Positions 16,829 through 25,669 of a DNA stretch of 64,000 nt are shown in pieces (the first letter of the stretch is position 1; every line of letters starts with the position of its first letter). The position numbers were made by a program, and so were the translations under genes. The stretch lies in the NCBI GenBank assembly GCA_017522185.1, contig JAFWZZ010000028.1:58428-122427 (forward strand), in the 5' to 3' direction. The notes below the pieces were generated by a model that worked only from the letters and a program-made list of their open reading frames with translations, made no database searches and was not told where the DNA came from. This DNA is from Bacillota bacterium (lineage in GTDB: Bacteria; Bacillota; Clostridia; Peptostreptococcales; Anaerovoracaceae).

Positions 16829-17806
16829 TTATGCAGATGGTTCGGCAAGTTCAGCGGTTTCCGCTTCTTCTGCCTTCATTTCTTTCTTCGCTCTGTTACG
16901 CTTCTTTGTATTTGCAGAAACTGTAATGTATACCAGCATCAGAACTGTAGTCAGATATGGAACTGCTGCAGTTAAGTCGGATGGTACGCCAACAGACTGT
17001 AATCTTAGACCTAAAGCCTGTAAGAAACCGAATAACAGTGCTGCACCAAATACCTTAGGCGGGTTAGCCATACCGAATACTACGCATGCGAATGCGATAA
17101 AGCCACGGCTGGCACTCATACCTTCTGTGAAGCAGTTCAGGTAACCTAAGGACAGGTGTGCACCTGCAAGTCCGCAGAAGATACCACAAAGTACGGATGC
17201 TAAGAACTTCATTCTGACAGGGTCGATACCTGCTGTTTCCAGTGCAGAAGGATGTTCACCGGCTGCACGAATCCAGAAACCGTAAGGTGTTCTGTACAGG
17301 AAGATCCAAACCAGAATTACAAATACCCAGGACAGGTAAACGAACAGAGAGTATCCACTCAGAACTTCACCAATCACAGGAATATCTTTCAAAATTGGAA
17401 TATCGATAGGTGCCAGACCCTTGATATCCTTGGAAACCCATGTACCAACCTGGTGGAACACGGAACGAAGCAGGTAAACGGTTACGCCGCCTGCAAAAAT
17501 GTTTACAGTAGTACCGATAACGAATTCGTCAGCCTTCAGCTTTACTACGAATAAAGCGAAGAATAAGCCGATTGCGATACCGATGATTACCGCGAACAGT
17601 ACGCCCATTGGCGCGCTGGCAAATAAGAAACTGAATACAACCGCAACGAATGCGCCGATTAGAATCATACCGTCCATCCCGATATTCATGATACCGGCAT
17701 GTTCGGTAAACAGACCACCCATAGCTGCTAGAACAACAGGCGTCGCGTTACGAATTGTGTTCTGGAATAATCCGACAGTAAATAATGCTGTAATCTGATC
17801 CCACAT
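16829..17806 (-). CDS. Nucleoside-type ABC importer permease (NupQ/YufQ-like)
   Basis: 325 aa, about eight to ten hydrophobic helices, with the BPD_transp_2 family landmarks NIGMDGMILIGAF near the N-terminus and AGEHPSALETAGIDPVRMKFLASVLCG. The tail is charged. It pairs with the permease 3 bp upstream, the double ATPase and the BMP lipoprotein, giving a complete BMP-type importer. Such systems in Firmicutes import purine or pyrimidine nucleosides; the exact substrate is inferred. Confidence 0.88.
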   Translation of the reverse strand: MWDQITALFTVGLFQNTIRNATPVVLAAMGGLFTEHAGIMNIGMDGMILIGAFVAVVFSFLFASAPMGVLFAVIIGIAIGLFFALFVVKLKADEFVIGTTVNIFAGGVTVYLLRSVFHQVGTWVSKDIKGLAPIDIPILKDIPVIGEVLSGYSLFVYLSWVFVILVWIFLYRTPYGFWIRAAGEHPSALETAGIDPVRMKFLASVLCGIFCGLAGAHLSLGYLNCFTEGMSASRGFIAFACVVFGMANPPKVFGAALLFGFLQALGLRLQSVGVPSDLTAAVPYLTTVLMLVYITVSANTKKRNRAKKEMKAEEAETAELAEPSA

Positions 17807-17809
17807 AAC

Positions 17810-18895
17810 CTACGCCTCCTTTCCTGTATTAGCCATGGCAGCCAGCTTCTTTGTCTTTCTTGCTGTATACCAGTGTGTGAAACCGCTCTGTGCAGCCATC
17901 AGGAAGATGATTACAGAGAAGATGATGTCGTATAACTGTGCGGAAATACCAACAGTCATATCCATCATAGTGGAACCGGTACTTAAGATAGCAAAGAAGA
18001 AACTCATGATGATGATGCCAACCGGATTATAGTTCATAATCATGGCAACCAGCAGACCATCAAAGTAGAATTCGTTACTTACACCGTCCGTCATGTGACC
18101 CTGGTAGCCGTATACCAGCAGCATACCTACGAAACCGCAGATTGCACCGGATGCAACCATGGAAGCAACCATAATCTTGTCTGCAGGCAGACCGGAGAAG
18201 ATTGCAAAACGACGGTTTTCACCAGTTACCTTCATCTGCAGGCCCTGGCTTGTCATATTCATCACATACCAAACCATGAATACAACCACCGCACCGGCAA
18301 AGAAACCAGTGGACAGGTTGGAAGATTTGATGATGTCAGCAAATCTTAATGTGTCTGGTAAATAATCTGTACCCTTTGTTGTAGCCATTGTGCTTGCAAC
18401 CCATGGTCCGTTAACCAGATACGTACAAACCTTAATCGCTACTGTATTTAACATGATAGTCGTAATAACTTCACTTACGCCCAACTTAACCTTCAGCATT
18501 GCAGGAATCCATGCATAGAAGCCGCCGACTACAACCGCACCGATAAATGCGATTGGAATGACGATGATGGCTGGCAGATCAGAGAACGTCAGACCAATCA
18601 TTGTGGAAACCAAAGCACCGAAGAACAGCTGGCCTTCGCCCCCTACGTTGAACAGGCCGCCTCTTGCACCGATGGCAGTAGCCAGACCTAACAGACATAA
18701 GGACATCGCTTTTTCAATGGTGTTACCAATCAGACGGGCATTTCCCAATGCACCATAAATCATGGCACTGTAACCTTCGATAGGATTGAAGCCTGTAACC
18801 AGCATCAGCAGTGCACCGAAGAGCAGTGCAGCTACGATACAAACGGTCAGGGTGATGATGTATTTCTTATTAACTTTGTCTAATAAGTTTTTCAT
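17810..18895 (-). CDS. Nucleoside-type ABC importer permease (NupP/YufP-like)
   Basis: 361 aa polytopic membrane protein with the family motif GGLFNVGGEGQLFFGAL and a VTGENRRFAIFSGLPADKIMV coupling segment. It is the partner of the second permease. Its start codon shares one base with the stop of the ATPase gene (18895), so the three cytoplasmic and membrane components are translationally coupled. Confidence 0.9.
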   Translation of the reverse strand: MKNLLDKVNKKYIITLTVCIVAALLFGALLMLVTGFNPIEGYSAMIYGALGNARLIGNTIEKAMSLCLLGLATAIGARGGLFNVGGEGQLFFGALVSTMIGLTFSDLPAIIVIPIAFIGAVVVGGFYAWIPAMLKVKLGVSEVITTIMLNTVAIKVCTYLVNGPWVASTMATTKGTDYLPDTLRFADIIKSSNLSTGFFAGAVVVFMVWYVMNMTSQGLQMKVTGENRRFAIFSGLPADKIMVASMVASGAICGFVGMLLVYGYQGHMTDGVSNEFYFDGLLVAMIMNYNPVGIIIMSFFFAILSTGSTMMDMTVGISAQLYDIIFSVIIFLMAAQSGFTHWYTARKTKKLAAMANTGKEA

Positions 18896-20433
18896 TACTG
18901 CTCACCTCCCACTTCGCTTCTGTCACCAGTCATGTAATAACTGATGCCCATCTTGTCGATTTCGCCTTCCTTGAATTCGCCGGTAATCTTACCTTCGTAC
19001 ATGGTGATGATTCTGTCACTCAGACGGAAGATTTCATCCAGGTCAGCGCTGACTAAGAGAATTGCGCATCCCGCATTTCTCTTTTCGATGATGTTTCTGT
19101 GGATAAACTCGATAGCACCGATGTCGACACCACGAGTAGGCTGTGCAATAATCAGAACCGGTGTATCGAAGGAGAATTCTCTCGCAACAACAACCTTCTG
19201 CATATTACCGCCGGATAAAGAGCCAACAGGTGTTTCGATACCTGCACCTCTAACGTCAAATTTTTCAGACAGTTCCTTTGCATATCTTGCAATGGTGCTC
19301 TTCTTCAGCTGCATGCCCCATTTTGCAAACTGGGAATCTCTTTCCTTACCGATAATCAGGTTATCCTTTACGGAAGATGGTGGTGCAATACCGGTAGCGA
19401 TTCTGTCTTCCGGAATATGTGCCAGACCCAGTTTTCTAACCTGTCCAGGATTCATGCCGTTGATAACGGTACCCTGTACCAGCACTTCACCGTCTTCGAT
19501 CTTACGCAGACCTGTGATGGCTTCTAACAGCTCGCTCTGACCGTTGCCTTCGATGGCAGCAACACCCAGGATTTCCCCTGCTCTGATCTGGAAGTCCAGA
19601 CCCTTTACAGCCAGCAGACCTCTGTTGTCTACTGCGTACAGGTTCTTTGCTTCAATCAGAACATCACCAGGTGTACCGGTCTTGTCCATGTTATCAAACA
19701 GAACGTCTCTGCCTACCATCATGGAAGACAGAATCTTTTCGTTTACGTTCTTTGTTTCTTCTACGCCAACCAGCTTACCGTGTCTCATAACGCCGACTCT
19801 GTCGGAAATTGCCATAACTTCGTTCAGCTTGTGGGTGATGATGATAACGGTCATATCCTTTTCACGAACGATTCTACGGATAACTTCGAATAATTCTTCT
19901 GTTTCCTGCGGAGTCAGTACCGCTGTAGGTTCGTCCAGAATCAGAATATCTGCGCCTTTGTATAAAGTCTTCAGAATTTCAACTCTCTGCTGCAGACCAA
20001 CGCTGATTTCTTCAACGATTGCCTTTGGATCTACAACGAGACCGTAGTTTTCAACTAAATCTAAAGTTGCTTTTTCAGCAGCCTTTAAATCATAAAAAAT
20101 CTTGTTCTTTCTAGGTTCTCTGCTCAGTACAATATTCTGTGCTACAGTGAAAGAAGGAACCAGCATAAAATGCTGATGTACCATCCCAATCCCATGTTCA
20201 ATGGATTCTGCAGGAGTATGCTTCACCATACGTTCGCCTCTGATGTAAACTTCTCCAGATGTTGGCGTGTTGATACCGTAAAGAATATTCATCAGTGTAC
20301 TCTTACCGGCACCGTTTTCACCAACCAGCGCGAAGACTTCGCCCTTCTTAATGTCAAAGGAAACGTTATCATTTGCTAAGACTCCCGGGAACTGCATTGA
20401 AACGTTCTCAAATCTTACAATCGTCTCTTGCAA
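18895..20433 (-). CDS. Nucleoside-type ABC importer ATPase with two ABC domains (NupO/YufO-like)
   Basis: 512 aa with two ABC cassettes in tandem, as in sugar and nucleoside importers. The first cassette has Walker A GENGAGKST, the signature ISVGLQQRVEIL and Walker B LILDEPTAVLTP. The second has a degenerate Walker A (IEGNGQSELLEAITG) but an intact signature LSGGNMQKVVVARE. A degenerate second site is usual in this family. It powers uptake through the two adjacent permeases. Confidence 0.93.
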   Translation of the reverse strand: MQETIVRFENVSMQFPGVLANDNVSFDIKKGEVFALVGENGAGKSTLMNILYGINTPTSGEVYIRGERMVKHTPAESIEHGIGMVHQHFMLVPSFTVAQNIVLSREPRKNKIFYDLKAAEKATLDLVENYGLVVDPKAIVEEISVGLQQRVEILKTLYKGADILILDEPTAVLTPQETEELFEVIRRIVREKDMTVIIITHKLNEVMAISDRVGVMRHGKLVGVEETKNVNEKILSSMMVGRDVLFDNMDKTGTPGDVLIEAKNLYAVDNRGLLAVKGLDFQIRAGEILGVAAIEGNGQSELLEAITGLRKIEDGEVLVQGTVINGMNPGQVRKLGLAHIPEDRIATGIAPPSSVKDNLIIGKERDSQFAKWGMQLKKSTIARYAKELSEKFDVRGAGIETPVGSLSGGNMQKVVVAREFSFDTPVLIIAQPTRGVDIGAIEFIHRNIIEKRNAGCAILLVSADLDEIFRLSDRIITMYEGKITGEFKEGEIDKMGISYYMTGDRSEVGGEQ

Positions 20434-20475
20434 AGTGATTACCTCACATTCTAAATTTCTTTATTACTAAAAAGT

Positions 20476-20503
20476 AAGGCGCAGCGCAAATACGCCACGC
20501 CTT
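20476..20503 (-). terminator. Attenuating hairpin between the BMP lipoprotein gene and the ABC genes
   Basis: AAGGCG (20476-20481) pairs with CGCCTT (20498-20503), with an inner GCG/CGC pair. On the minus strand it is followed by ACTTTTTAG. A partial terminator here would let the binding protein be made in excess over the membrane parts, a common pattern for ABC importers. Confidence 0.5.
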
Positions 20504-20531
20504 GATAGAAAACATTTTTGCGATAAATTTT

Positions 20532-21548
20532 TTACAGAGCAGTATCTACTACTAATTCGCCTGCTACAACCTTTTCCTTGATAGGGTCTAATTCGTCGAT
20601 GATTTCCTGAGGAACTAATACTTCCTGGTCAGGACCGCCGAATGCAGCGCCTACGTAGTTGTCGCCCATACCAGCGTAGAATACTTCGCCGCCAGTCCAG
20701 TTAGCTTCTGGATCTTCAGCAACCTTAGTTACTAAACCTTCGATGGACAGACCTACGTCCTTAATCATGGAGCAGATGATGTAGTCAGCGTAGTCTGGCA
20801 TAGTGATTCTCATATCCTGGTCAACGCCGATGCACTTGATGCCTAATTCTTCAGCCTTTAAGATAGCTCCTGTACCGGAACCGCCACCACAGCAGAAGAT
20901 GATGTCAGCGCCCTGAGCAGCCAGAGCCTGTCCACATTCAGCACCTAAGTTTGTATCGGACCAGTCACCAGTGTAGTTCTTAACAACCTTAACGTCTGGA
21001 TTTGCGTCCTTAGCGCCCTGTGCATAACCTGCATAGAAGTCATTGATTACAGGGATATCCATACCGCCGATGAAGCCAACTACGTTGGATTCAGTCATCT
21101 TACCAGCAACCCAGCCTACTAAGTAGGAACCTTCGTTCTGCTTGTAGGAGATGCAAGTCAGGTTAGGATACTTTTCTAAGTCGTCCATTACGTTGTCAAC
21201 CCATACGAACTTCTTGTCTGGGTAGTCGTTAGCAACTGTACCGATCATGTCCAGTTCGGAACCAACACCAACGATGATGTCAGCTACGTCTGCAGCAGAT
21301 CTTAAGTTCTGTTCGAATAAGTCAGCGTTTGCATTACATTCAACAACAGAAGCATCGAAACCAGCTGCTGCTAAGTTGTCGATACCTAACTTAGCGGAGT
21401 CGTTAAAGGACTTGTCGCCTAAGTTTGTGGATAATACAGCCTTCACTACTAAACCATCAGATTCTGTGTCGCCGCCGCAGCCTGTCATGAACATACCCAT
21501 GGATAATACCATAACAACTGCCAGCGCTAATGAAATAATCTTTTTCAT
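20532..21548 (-). CDS. BMP family ABC transporter substrate-binding lipoprotein
   Basis: 338 aa from the ATG at 21548 (GGAGGA site upstream). A signal peptide with lipobox MTGC places the lipidated cysteine at residue 24. The mature protein has the Bmp/Med pattern: a DKSFNDSAKLGIDNL-like start, ADIIVGVGSELDMIG, NEGSYLVGWVAGKMTESNVVGFIGGMD (here about residues 130-157), and CCGGGSGTGAILKAEELG. It captures nucleosides for the importer encoded downstream. Confidence 0.93.
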   Translation of the reverse strand: MKKIISLALAVVMVLSMGMFMTGCGGDTESDGLVVKAVLSTNLGDKSFNDSAKLGIDNLAAAGFDASVVECNANADLFEQNLRSAADVADIIVGVGSELDMIGTVANDYPDKKFVWVDNVMDDLEKYPNLTCISYKQNEGSYLVGWVAGKMTESNVVGFIGGMDIPVINDFYAGYAQGAKDANPDVKVVKNYTGDWSDTNLGAECGQALAAQGADIIFCCGGGSGTGAILKAEELGIKCIGVDQDMRITMPDYADYIICSMIKDVGLSIEGLVTKVAEDPEANWTGGEVFYAGMGDNYVGAAFGGPDQEVLVPQEIIDELDPIKEKVVAGELVVDTAL

Positions 21549-21591
21549 ATCGATCCTCCATTTGTTTTTTCTTAAAAATGTTTCTGTGATG

Positions 21592-21620
21592 ATTTTATCA
21601 CAATCAGTTGATGACCGCAA
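21592..21620 (-). promoter_or_regulatory. Predicted promoter of the nucleoside ABC operon
   Basis: Minus-strand TTGCGG (21615-21620) and TAAAAT (21592-21597) with a 17-bp spacer, 44 bp upstream of the BMP lipoprotein start. The -35 is imperfect. Confidence 0.4.
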
Positions 21621-21638
21621 CTACAAAACATTCACAAC

Positions 21639-22409
21639 TTATGCAAAATTTTCTATAATATTGCAAAATTCGAATTTTAAGTCTCTTTTGTCATGACAGT
21701 CGCTGGAGAGTATTACCGGGCACTCCAATCTTCCGATTTCCTCCAGAAGAAAATCCGCCGGATAAGGTCTGCTCCGATAGCCTCTCGCCATGGCGCCGGT
21801 ATTGATTTCGAAGATCGGCTTTGATGCCGCAGCCTTGCGCAGGGCAGTCAGCGCAGCCTCTTTGTACCAGTCCGCCTCTTCGTCGAAATACCGGTTTCCC
21901 TCGTTAAACTTTGTAATCAAATCGAAGTGTCCGACGATGGTCGCGTTGGTTTTTTCCACGATGTCGCCAAGAATCTCGTAGTATCTTTCCACGTAAGCAC
22001 GATAATTACCACCGAAATACTTCTCGACATGCTCTTCCATGGCTTCCGCCGTATAGTCCACCGTCAGGAGCACGCCGTCTTTCTCCACGTAATGCAGGGA
22101 ACCGATGACGTAATCGTAGGGGAACTCATCGATTTCTCCGAAGTAGTCCCGTTCGATGCCCAGATAGATGGTGATCCGGTCTTTGTACGTTTCTCTCAGG
22201 CGCAGAATATCATCAATATACGCTCGCGTACCCTCTTTGCTCATGCAGAAGTCCGTGTCGTTGGGAGAATACTCATGTCCGGAAAAACCGATGGCCGCCA
22301 TGCCGAGTTCCATGGCACGCTGTACCAGTTCCTCCGTCGTATCCTTCCCGTCGCAATAAACGGTGTGTGTATGCAGGTTCGCATTGCCTCTCGGATTTAA
22401 CAATTTCAT
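21639..22409 (-). CDS. PHP-domain phosphatase, HisJ-like (histidinol-phosphatase family)
   Basis: 256 aa. The PHP metal-binding motifs are seen as NLHTHTVYCDGKDT near the start, GFSGHEYSP, YLGIERDYF, the mid-protein GSLHYVEKDGV, and a late SSDCHDK. These match the HisJ/HisK subgroup that dephosphorylates histidinol phosphate. No other his gene is nearby, so a different phosphoester substrate is possible. It has an AGGAGC site and is followed 11 bp upstream by a small membrane-protein gene on the same strand. Confidence 0.8.
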   Translation of the reverse strand: MKLLNPRGNANLHTHTVYCDGKDTTEELVQRAMELGMAAIGFSGHEYSPNDTDFCMSKEGTRAYIDDILRLRETYKDRITIYLGIERDYFGEIDEFPYDYVIGSLHYVEKDGVLLTVDYTAEAMEEHVEKYFGGNYRAYVERYYEILGDIVEKTNATIVGHFDLITKFNEGNRYFDEEADWYKEAALTALRKAAASKPIFEINTGAMARGYRSRPYPADFLLEEIGRLECPVILSSDCHDKRDLKFEFCNIIENFA

Positions 22410-22420
22410 CTTTGCAGCTC

Positions 22421-22618
22421 CTATCTGATTTCCTGCTTTTCCGGTTTGCTGCAGAGTTCATAATTGCCGCAGCTGCCGCATCTGCCGTTGCAGCGTTCCT
22501 GGTTGATATCTCTTCCCGCTTCGTTCTTTTCCGCGCACAGAATCATAATCAGACAAAGGCCTGCCATCACTAGTGCCGCGATGATTAAAACAGGAATTTT
22601 GCTAATAAAATATGCCAT
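22421..22618 (-). CDS. Small membrane protein with C-terminal cysteine cluster
   Basis: 65 aa from the ATG at 22618 with a GGAGGT ribosome binding site. One transmembrane helix (about residues 8-28) is followed by a charged linker and a C-terminal CNGRCGSCGNYELC cluster of four cysteines that could bind a metal. I do not recognise a named family with certainty. It is 11 bp ahead of the PHP phosphatase gene and probably co-transcribed. Confidence 0.7.
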   Translation of the reverse strand: MAYFISKIPVLIIAALVMAGLCLIMILCAEKNEAGRDINQERCNGRCGSCGNYELCSKPEKQEIR

Positions 22619-22658
22619 ATGTTTTACCTCCTGGGTTTTTGTTAAGTCTAAACAATTC

Positions 22659-22688
22659 ATTTTACCACGGGGTGCAGGGCAGAATCAA
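22659..22688 (-). promoter_or_regulatory. Predicted promoter of the small Cys-rich protein and PHP phosphatase
   Basis: Minus-strand TTGATT (22683-22688) and TAAAAT (22659-22664), 18-bp spacer, about 40 bp upstream of the start codon at 22618. Confidence 0.4.
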
Positions 22689-22720
22689 GTGGCGAAGGTG
22701 GTTCTTTGATCGTCTGCCCT

Positions 22721-22749
22721 TTGACATCCTGTCACTTCTGTGCTACAAT
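22721..22749 (+). promoter_or_regulatory. Sigma-A promoter of the riboswitch-MATE transcript
   Basis: Near-consensus TTGACA (22721-22726), 17-bp spacer, TACAAT (22744-22749). Start expected near 22757, just before the first helix of the candidate riboswitch. Confidence 0.7.
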
Positions 22750-22774
22750 AACTCCGGTAAAAACAATAGAAACT

Positions 22775-22860
22775 TCTCGCCTGCCACCGGGTAGGCGATT
22801 ACAGAATGTCTCACGGGAGCCGTTAGGTCTTTGAAGGTGCCCGAGGAGGCATATTTTTTT
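22775..22860 (+). ncRNA. Candidate guanidine-IV (mepA-motif) riboswitch with terminator
   Basis: Two small hairpins: CGCCT/AGGCG (22778-22782 / 22793-22797) with loop GCCACCGGGT, and ACGG/CCGT (22813-22816 / 22820-22823) with loop GAG. A short terminator stem follows, GTGCC/GGCAT (22837-22841 / 22848-22852), then a T7 run. The first loop (CACC, CGGG) can pair with GGTG or CCCG of the terminator, which would free the gene. The layout and the MATE gene downstream match what is known of the mepA/guanidine-IV class, an on-switch for efflux pumps. Assignment is from memory of that motif. Confidence 0.65.
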
Positions 22861-22881
22861 GAGAATAAATGGGAGGCAGAC

Positions 22882-24198
22882 ATGGAAAGCACAAACACAG
22901 TGACAGTCAGAAAACAATTCATCAAATACGTATCCTTAAACATCCTGTCCATGATGGGCACGTCATGCTATATTCTGGCGGATACTTTCTTTATCGCCAA
23001 CGGCGTCGGTGCCAACGGTCTGACCGCGCTGAACGTGGCCATCTCCCTGTACAGTTTCATGTTCTCCATCGCCCTGATGATTGGCATCGGGGGTGCCACC
23101 AGATTCGCCGTCTGCAAATCCCGCAGCGATGCAGACCACGCCAACAAAGTCTACACCCACACGGTTCTCACCGGCCTGGCCGTAGGCCTTGCCATTACAG
23201 TCTTCGGTAACCTGTTCCTGCCGCAGATTGCAGCCTTCCTGGGCGCAAAGGGCGTCATTCACAGCCTGACGGTAAAATACATGCGCGTGATTTTCGGTTT
23301 CACTCCGTTTATCATCCTGAACCAGGTCATGGTGGCCTTCATTCGAAACGACGGCAACCCGAAACTGGCAACCATCGCCATGCTGGGTTCTAACGCATCC
23401 AATATCGTCCTGGACTATATCTTCATCTATCCCTTTGGATGGGGCATGTTTGGTGCCGCCCTTGCGACAGCAGTTTCTCCAGTAATCAGCCTGGCGATTC
23501 TGTCCATCCACTTCATCAGAAAACGCAACAGCTTCCACCTGCGGAAGACCCGTTTCTCCATCAGAACCGCGGCAGACTTCTGCAAACTGGGCACTTCCTC
23601 CATGGTCAACGAACTTTCTGTCGGCCTGGTGGTGATGATTTTCAACTTTTTATTCTTTGATCTGGGCGGTAACACTGCCGTTGCGGCCTACGGCGTGGTA
23701 GCCAACTGCGCCATCGTGGGGACGGCCATCTTTACCGGTATCGCCCAGGGGGTCCAGCCTCTGGTCAGCCACGCTTACGGCAAAGGCGACCTGCTGCAGC
23801 AAAAGCAGATTCTGCGTTACGCGGCTGTCACAGCCATCGCGCTGGCGGTGATTCTTGTAGGCAGCATCTTTGCCGCAGATGATCCGATTGTCAGCATTTT
23901 CAACAAAGAAAAAGACCCCCTGCTGCAGACTATTGCAACAGGCGGTCTGTGTATTTATTTCGTCAGTTATCTGGCTTCCTGCTTTAACATCGTGTTCGCA
24001 GGATATCTCAGCGCCATGGAACGGGCCGATTTCGGGTTTATCATCTCTTTGATGCGTGGCCTCGTCGTCATCGCACCGATGGCCTTCCTGCTGTCGAGAT
24101 TCTTCGGCATGACAGGCATCTGGGTTGCCGTTCCGGTGGCAGAAGTGATTACACTCATCGCTGCACTGCTGATGGTTCGGAAGGCAATGCGAGGCTGA
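22882..24198 (+). CDS. MATE family efflux transporter (MepA-like)
   Basis: 438 aa from the ATG at 22882 with GGGAGG upstream. Twelve hydrophobic helices; MATE landmarks are SMMGTSCYILADTFFIANGVG in the first helix region, MIGIGGATRFAV, and GIAQGVQPLVSHAYGKGD in the second half. The leader carries a candidate guanidine-sensing RNA, so guanidinium or related cations may be exported. Its last 44 bp overlap tail-to-tail with the 3' end of the minus-strand operon that follows. Confidence 0.92.
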   Translation: MESTNTVTVRKQFIKYVSLNILSMMGTSCYILADTFFIANGVGANGLTALNVAISLYSFMFSIALMIGIGGATRFAVCKSRSDADHANKVYTHTVLTGLAVGLAITVFGNLFLPQIAAFLGAKGVIHSLTVKYMRVIFGFTPFIILNQVMVAFIRNDGNPKLATIAMLGSNASNIVLDYIFIYPFGWGMFGAALATAVSPVISLAILSIHFIRKRNSFHLRKTRFSIRTAADFCKLGTSSMVNELSVGLVVMIFNFLFFDLGGNTAVAAYGVVANCAIVGTAIFTGIAQGVQPLVSHAYGKGDLLQQKQILRYAAVTAIALAVILVGSIFAADDPIVSIFNKEKDPLLQTIATGGLCIYFVSYLASCFNIVFAGYLSAMERADFGFIISLMRGLVVIAPMAFLLSRFFGMTGIWVAVPVAEVITLIAALLMVRKAMRG

Positions 24199-25657
24199 TG
24201 GCATCGCTATCGACAGCCACAACGCCACCCCATTCCTCATATTCCGTGACGGAATCCAGGCTGCTTTCATATAGACCTGCGTAGAGTAGAGCTCCATCTT
24301 TATATGTAAGCAAATAGTAGGATGCGCCACGGTCATAATCTGCTTTTTCTGCGTCTTGCCGGTATGCGGTCAAGTAGAAATTCTCTCCAGTAACGGCAAA
24401 ATCCACATACTCATCCAGCAATTCTACTGGAAAATCCTGCAGCTTCAGGGTATCGGCAATTATCAGCCGATACTCTTTTTTTGTTTTCTCGATGACGCAG
24501 AGTTTATCATTACCCAGGGTGAGGATAATATGACGATCATCAGTTAAATACTTTCTTACATAATCCGCATCATCTTCGGTCAGTTCATGCTCAATCAGGA
24601 ATAACTTTTGTTTGATTCTTTCGGTCTTTGGATCCATAACAGTCAGGTAAATCCTTCCACTCTCTTCACTAAACATCAGAAGATCCTCACCATCAGGACT
24701 ATTCATCAAACGGAATACCCCTGATTCTTGTTCCATAGCACGAATTCGTTCTGCGTCACGGAACCACGCCTTCGCCTGATAGCTCTTATCTGTATTCAAG
24801 TCATGATAGACCTTCATGTTTCCCTGCTCCGTGACCTTCAGCGGTATACGATGAAGGCCACAGTATCCTTCCGGCAGTGGAATGGATTCCTCCACAACGA
24901 CATCTGCATTCTCGTCGTAGCAGTAGAAGTCTGTAAGCGCCGCATACACATTACCATCAAAAGCCGTCGCCGCCCCTCGTACCTGAAAATGCATTGTGGA
25001 TTGGATTTTCATGGTAGTCAGTGTTCCCGTATCGTCTTTCTCCCCGTACACCTCATAAACAGCTTCATCAGGTATCGGAATCTGAAAATATGCTATATCA
25101 TCAACTGACTCAATTTCTACCAAATAATCACCATCCATATAAGATCCATAAATGGTCATCGGGAACACGTCCACATAGTCATTCAACTTTATGCTTCCCT
25201 CATAGATACCATCAGTTGGTGTGGAATCAATAATATCCTGAATCATTTGTTTGGGGAACTGGCTTCCATAATAGTCAAATACGCTTTGGTAGCCGTCACG
25301 CTGCCATGCACCGCCTCCATCGTTTGGGTTTTCCATGTGGAAATATACATAGTTTTCATTGTTATGAATAGGTTCCTTTTCCTTAAATGACGACTGCGTC
25401 TTTACCGTATTTTCCGTGCCTGCAGCACCAATGGTATTCTGTGTTTCCCAGTATAATTCATTTCGGAGTGATAAATCGTCACGGTATTTCGTCCTCGTAA
25501 TGATAGTAATCCCCTCCGCCGCACTTTTGTCTCCGAAAAGCACGGTTTCTTTGATGGTCACATCGTCCCCAAAACCGTGAACCCAGTTCGCGGCAATACC
25601 GACGCCACAGGCCGCTACGATTACCAAAGCCAGCATCACAAAGATTGTCTTTTTCAT
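24155..25657 (-). CDS. Membrane-anchored extracytoplasmic protein, paralogue 3 of 3, unknown function
   Basis: 500 aa from the ATG at 25657 (GGAGGTGA site upstream). An N-terminal transmembrane helix (about residues 5-25) is followed by the family phrase DDVTIKETVLFGDKSAAEGI, then a long domain with short repeated strands (for example LLMFSEESGRIYLTVMD) that suggest a beta-propeller. It shares its layout with the next two genes: EGYCGLHRIPL here, EGICGIHHFPT and KRGIHIFPTEG in the others. Last gene of the GntR-ABC operon. I do not recognise a characterised family. Its 3' end overlaps the MATE gene. Confidence 0.75.
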   Translation of the reverse strand: MKKTIFVMLALVIVAACGVGIAANWVHGFGDDVTIKETVLFGDKSAAEGITIITRTKYRDDLSLRNELYWETQNTIGAAGTENTVKTQSSFKEKEPIHNNENYVYFHMENPNDGGGAWQRDGYQSVFDYYGSQFPKQMIQDIIDSTPTDGIYEGSIKLNDYVDVFPMTIYGSYMDGDYLVEIESVDDIAYFQIPIPDEAVYEVYGEKDDTGTLTTMKIQSTMHFQVRGAATAFDGNVYAALTDFYCYDENADVVVEESIPLPEGYCGLHRIPLKVTEQGNMKVYHDLNTDKSYQAKAWFRDAERIRAMEQESGVFRLMNSPDGEDLLMFSEESGRIYLTVMDPKTERIKQKLFLIEHELTEDDADYVRKYLTDDRHIILTLGNDKLCVIEKTKKEYRLIIADTLKLQDFPVELLDEYVDFAVTGENFYLTAYRQDAEKADYDRGASYYLLTYKDGALLYAGLYESSLDSVTEYEEWGGVVAVDSDAISLALPSEPSAVQR

Positions 25658-25669
25658 AGCCGTCACCTC

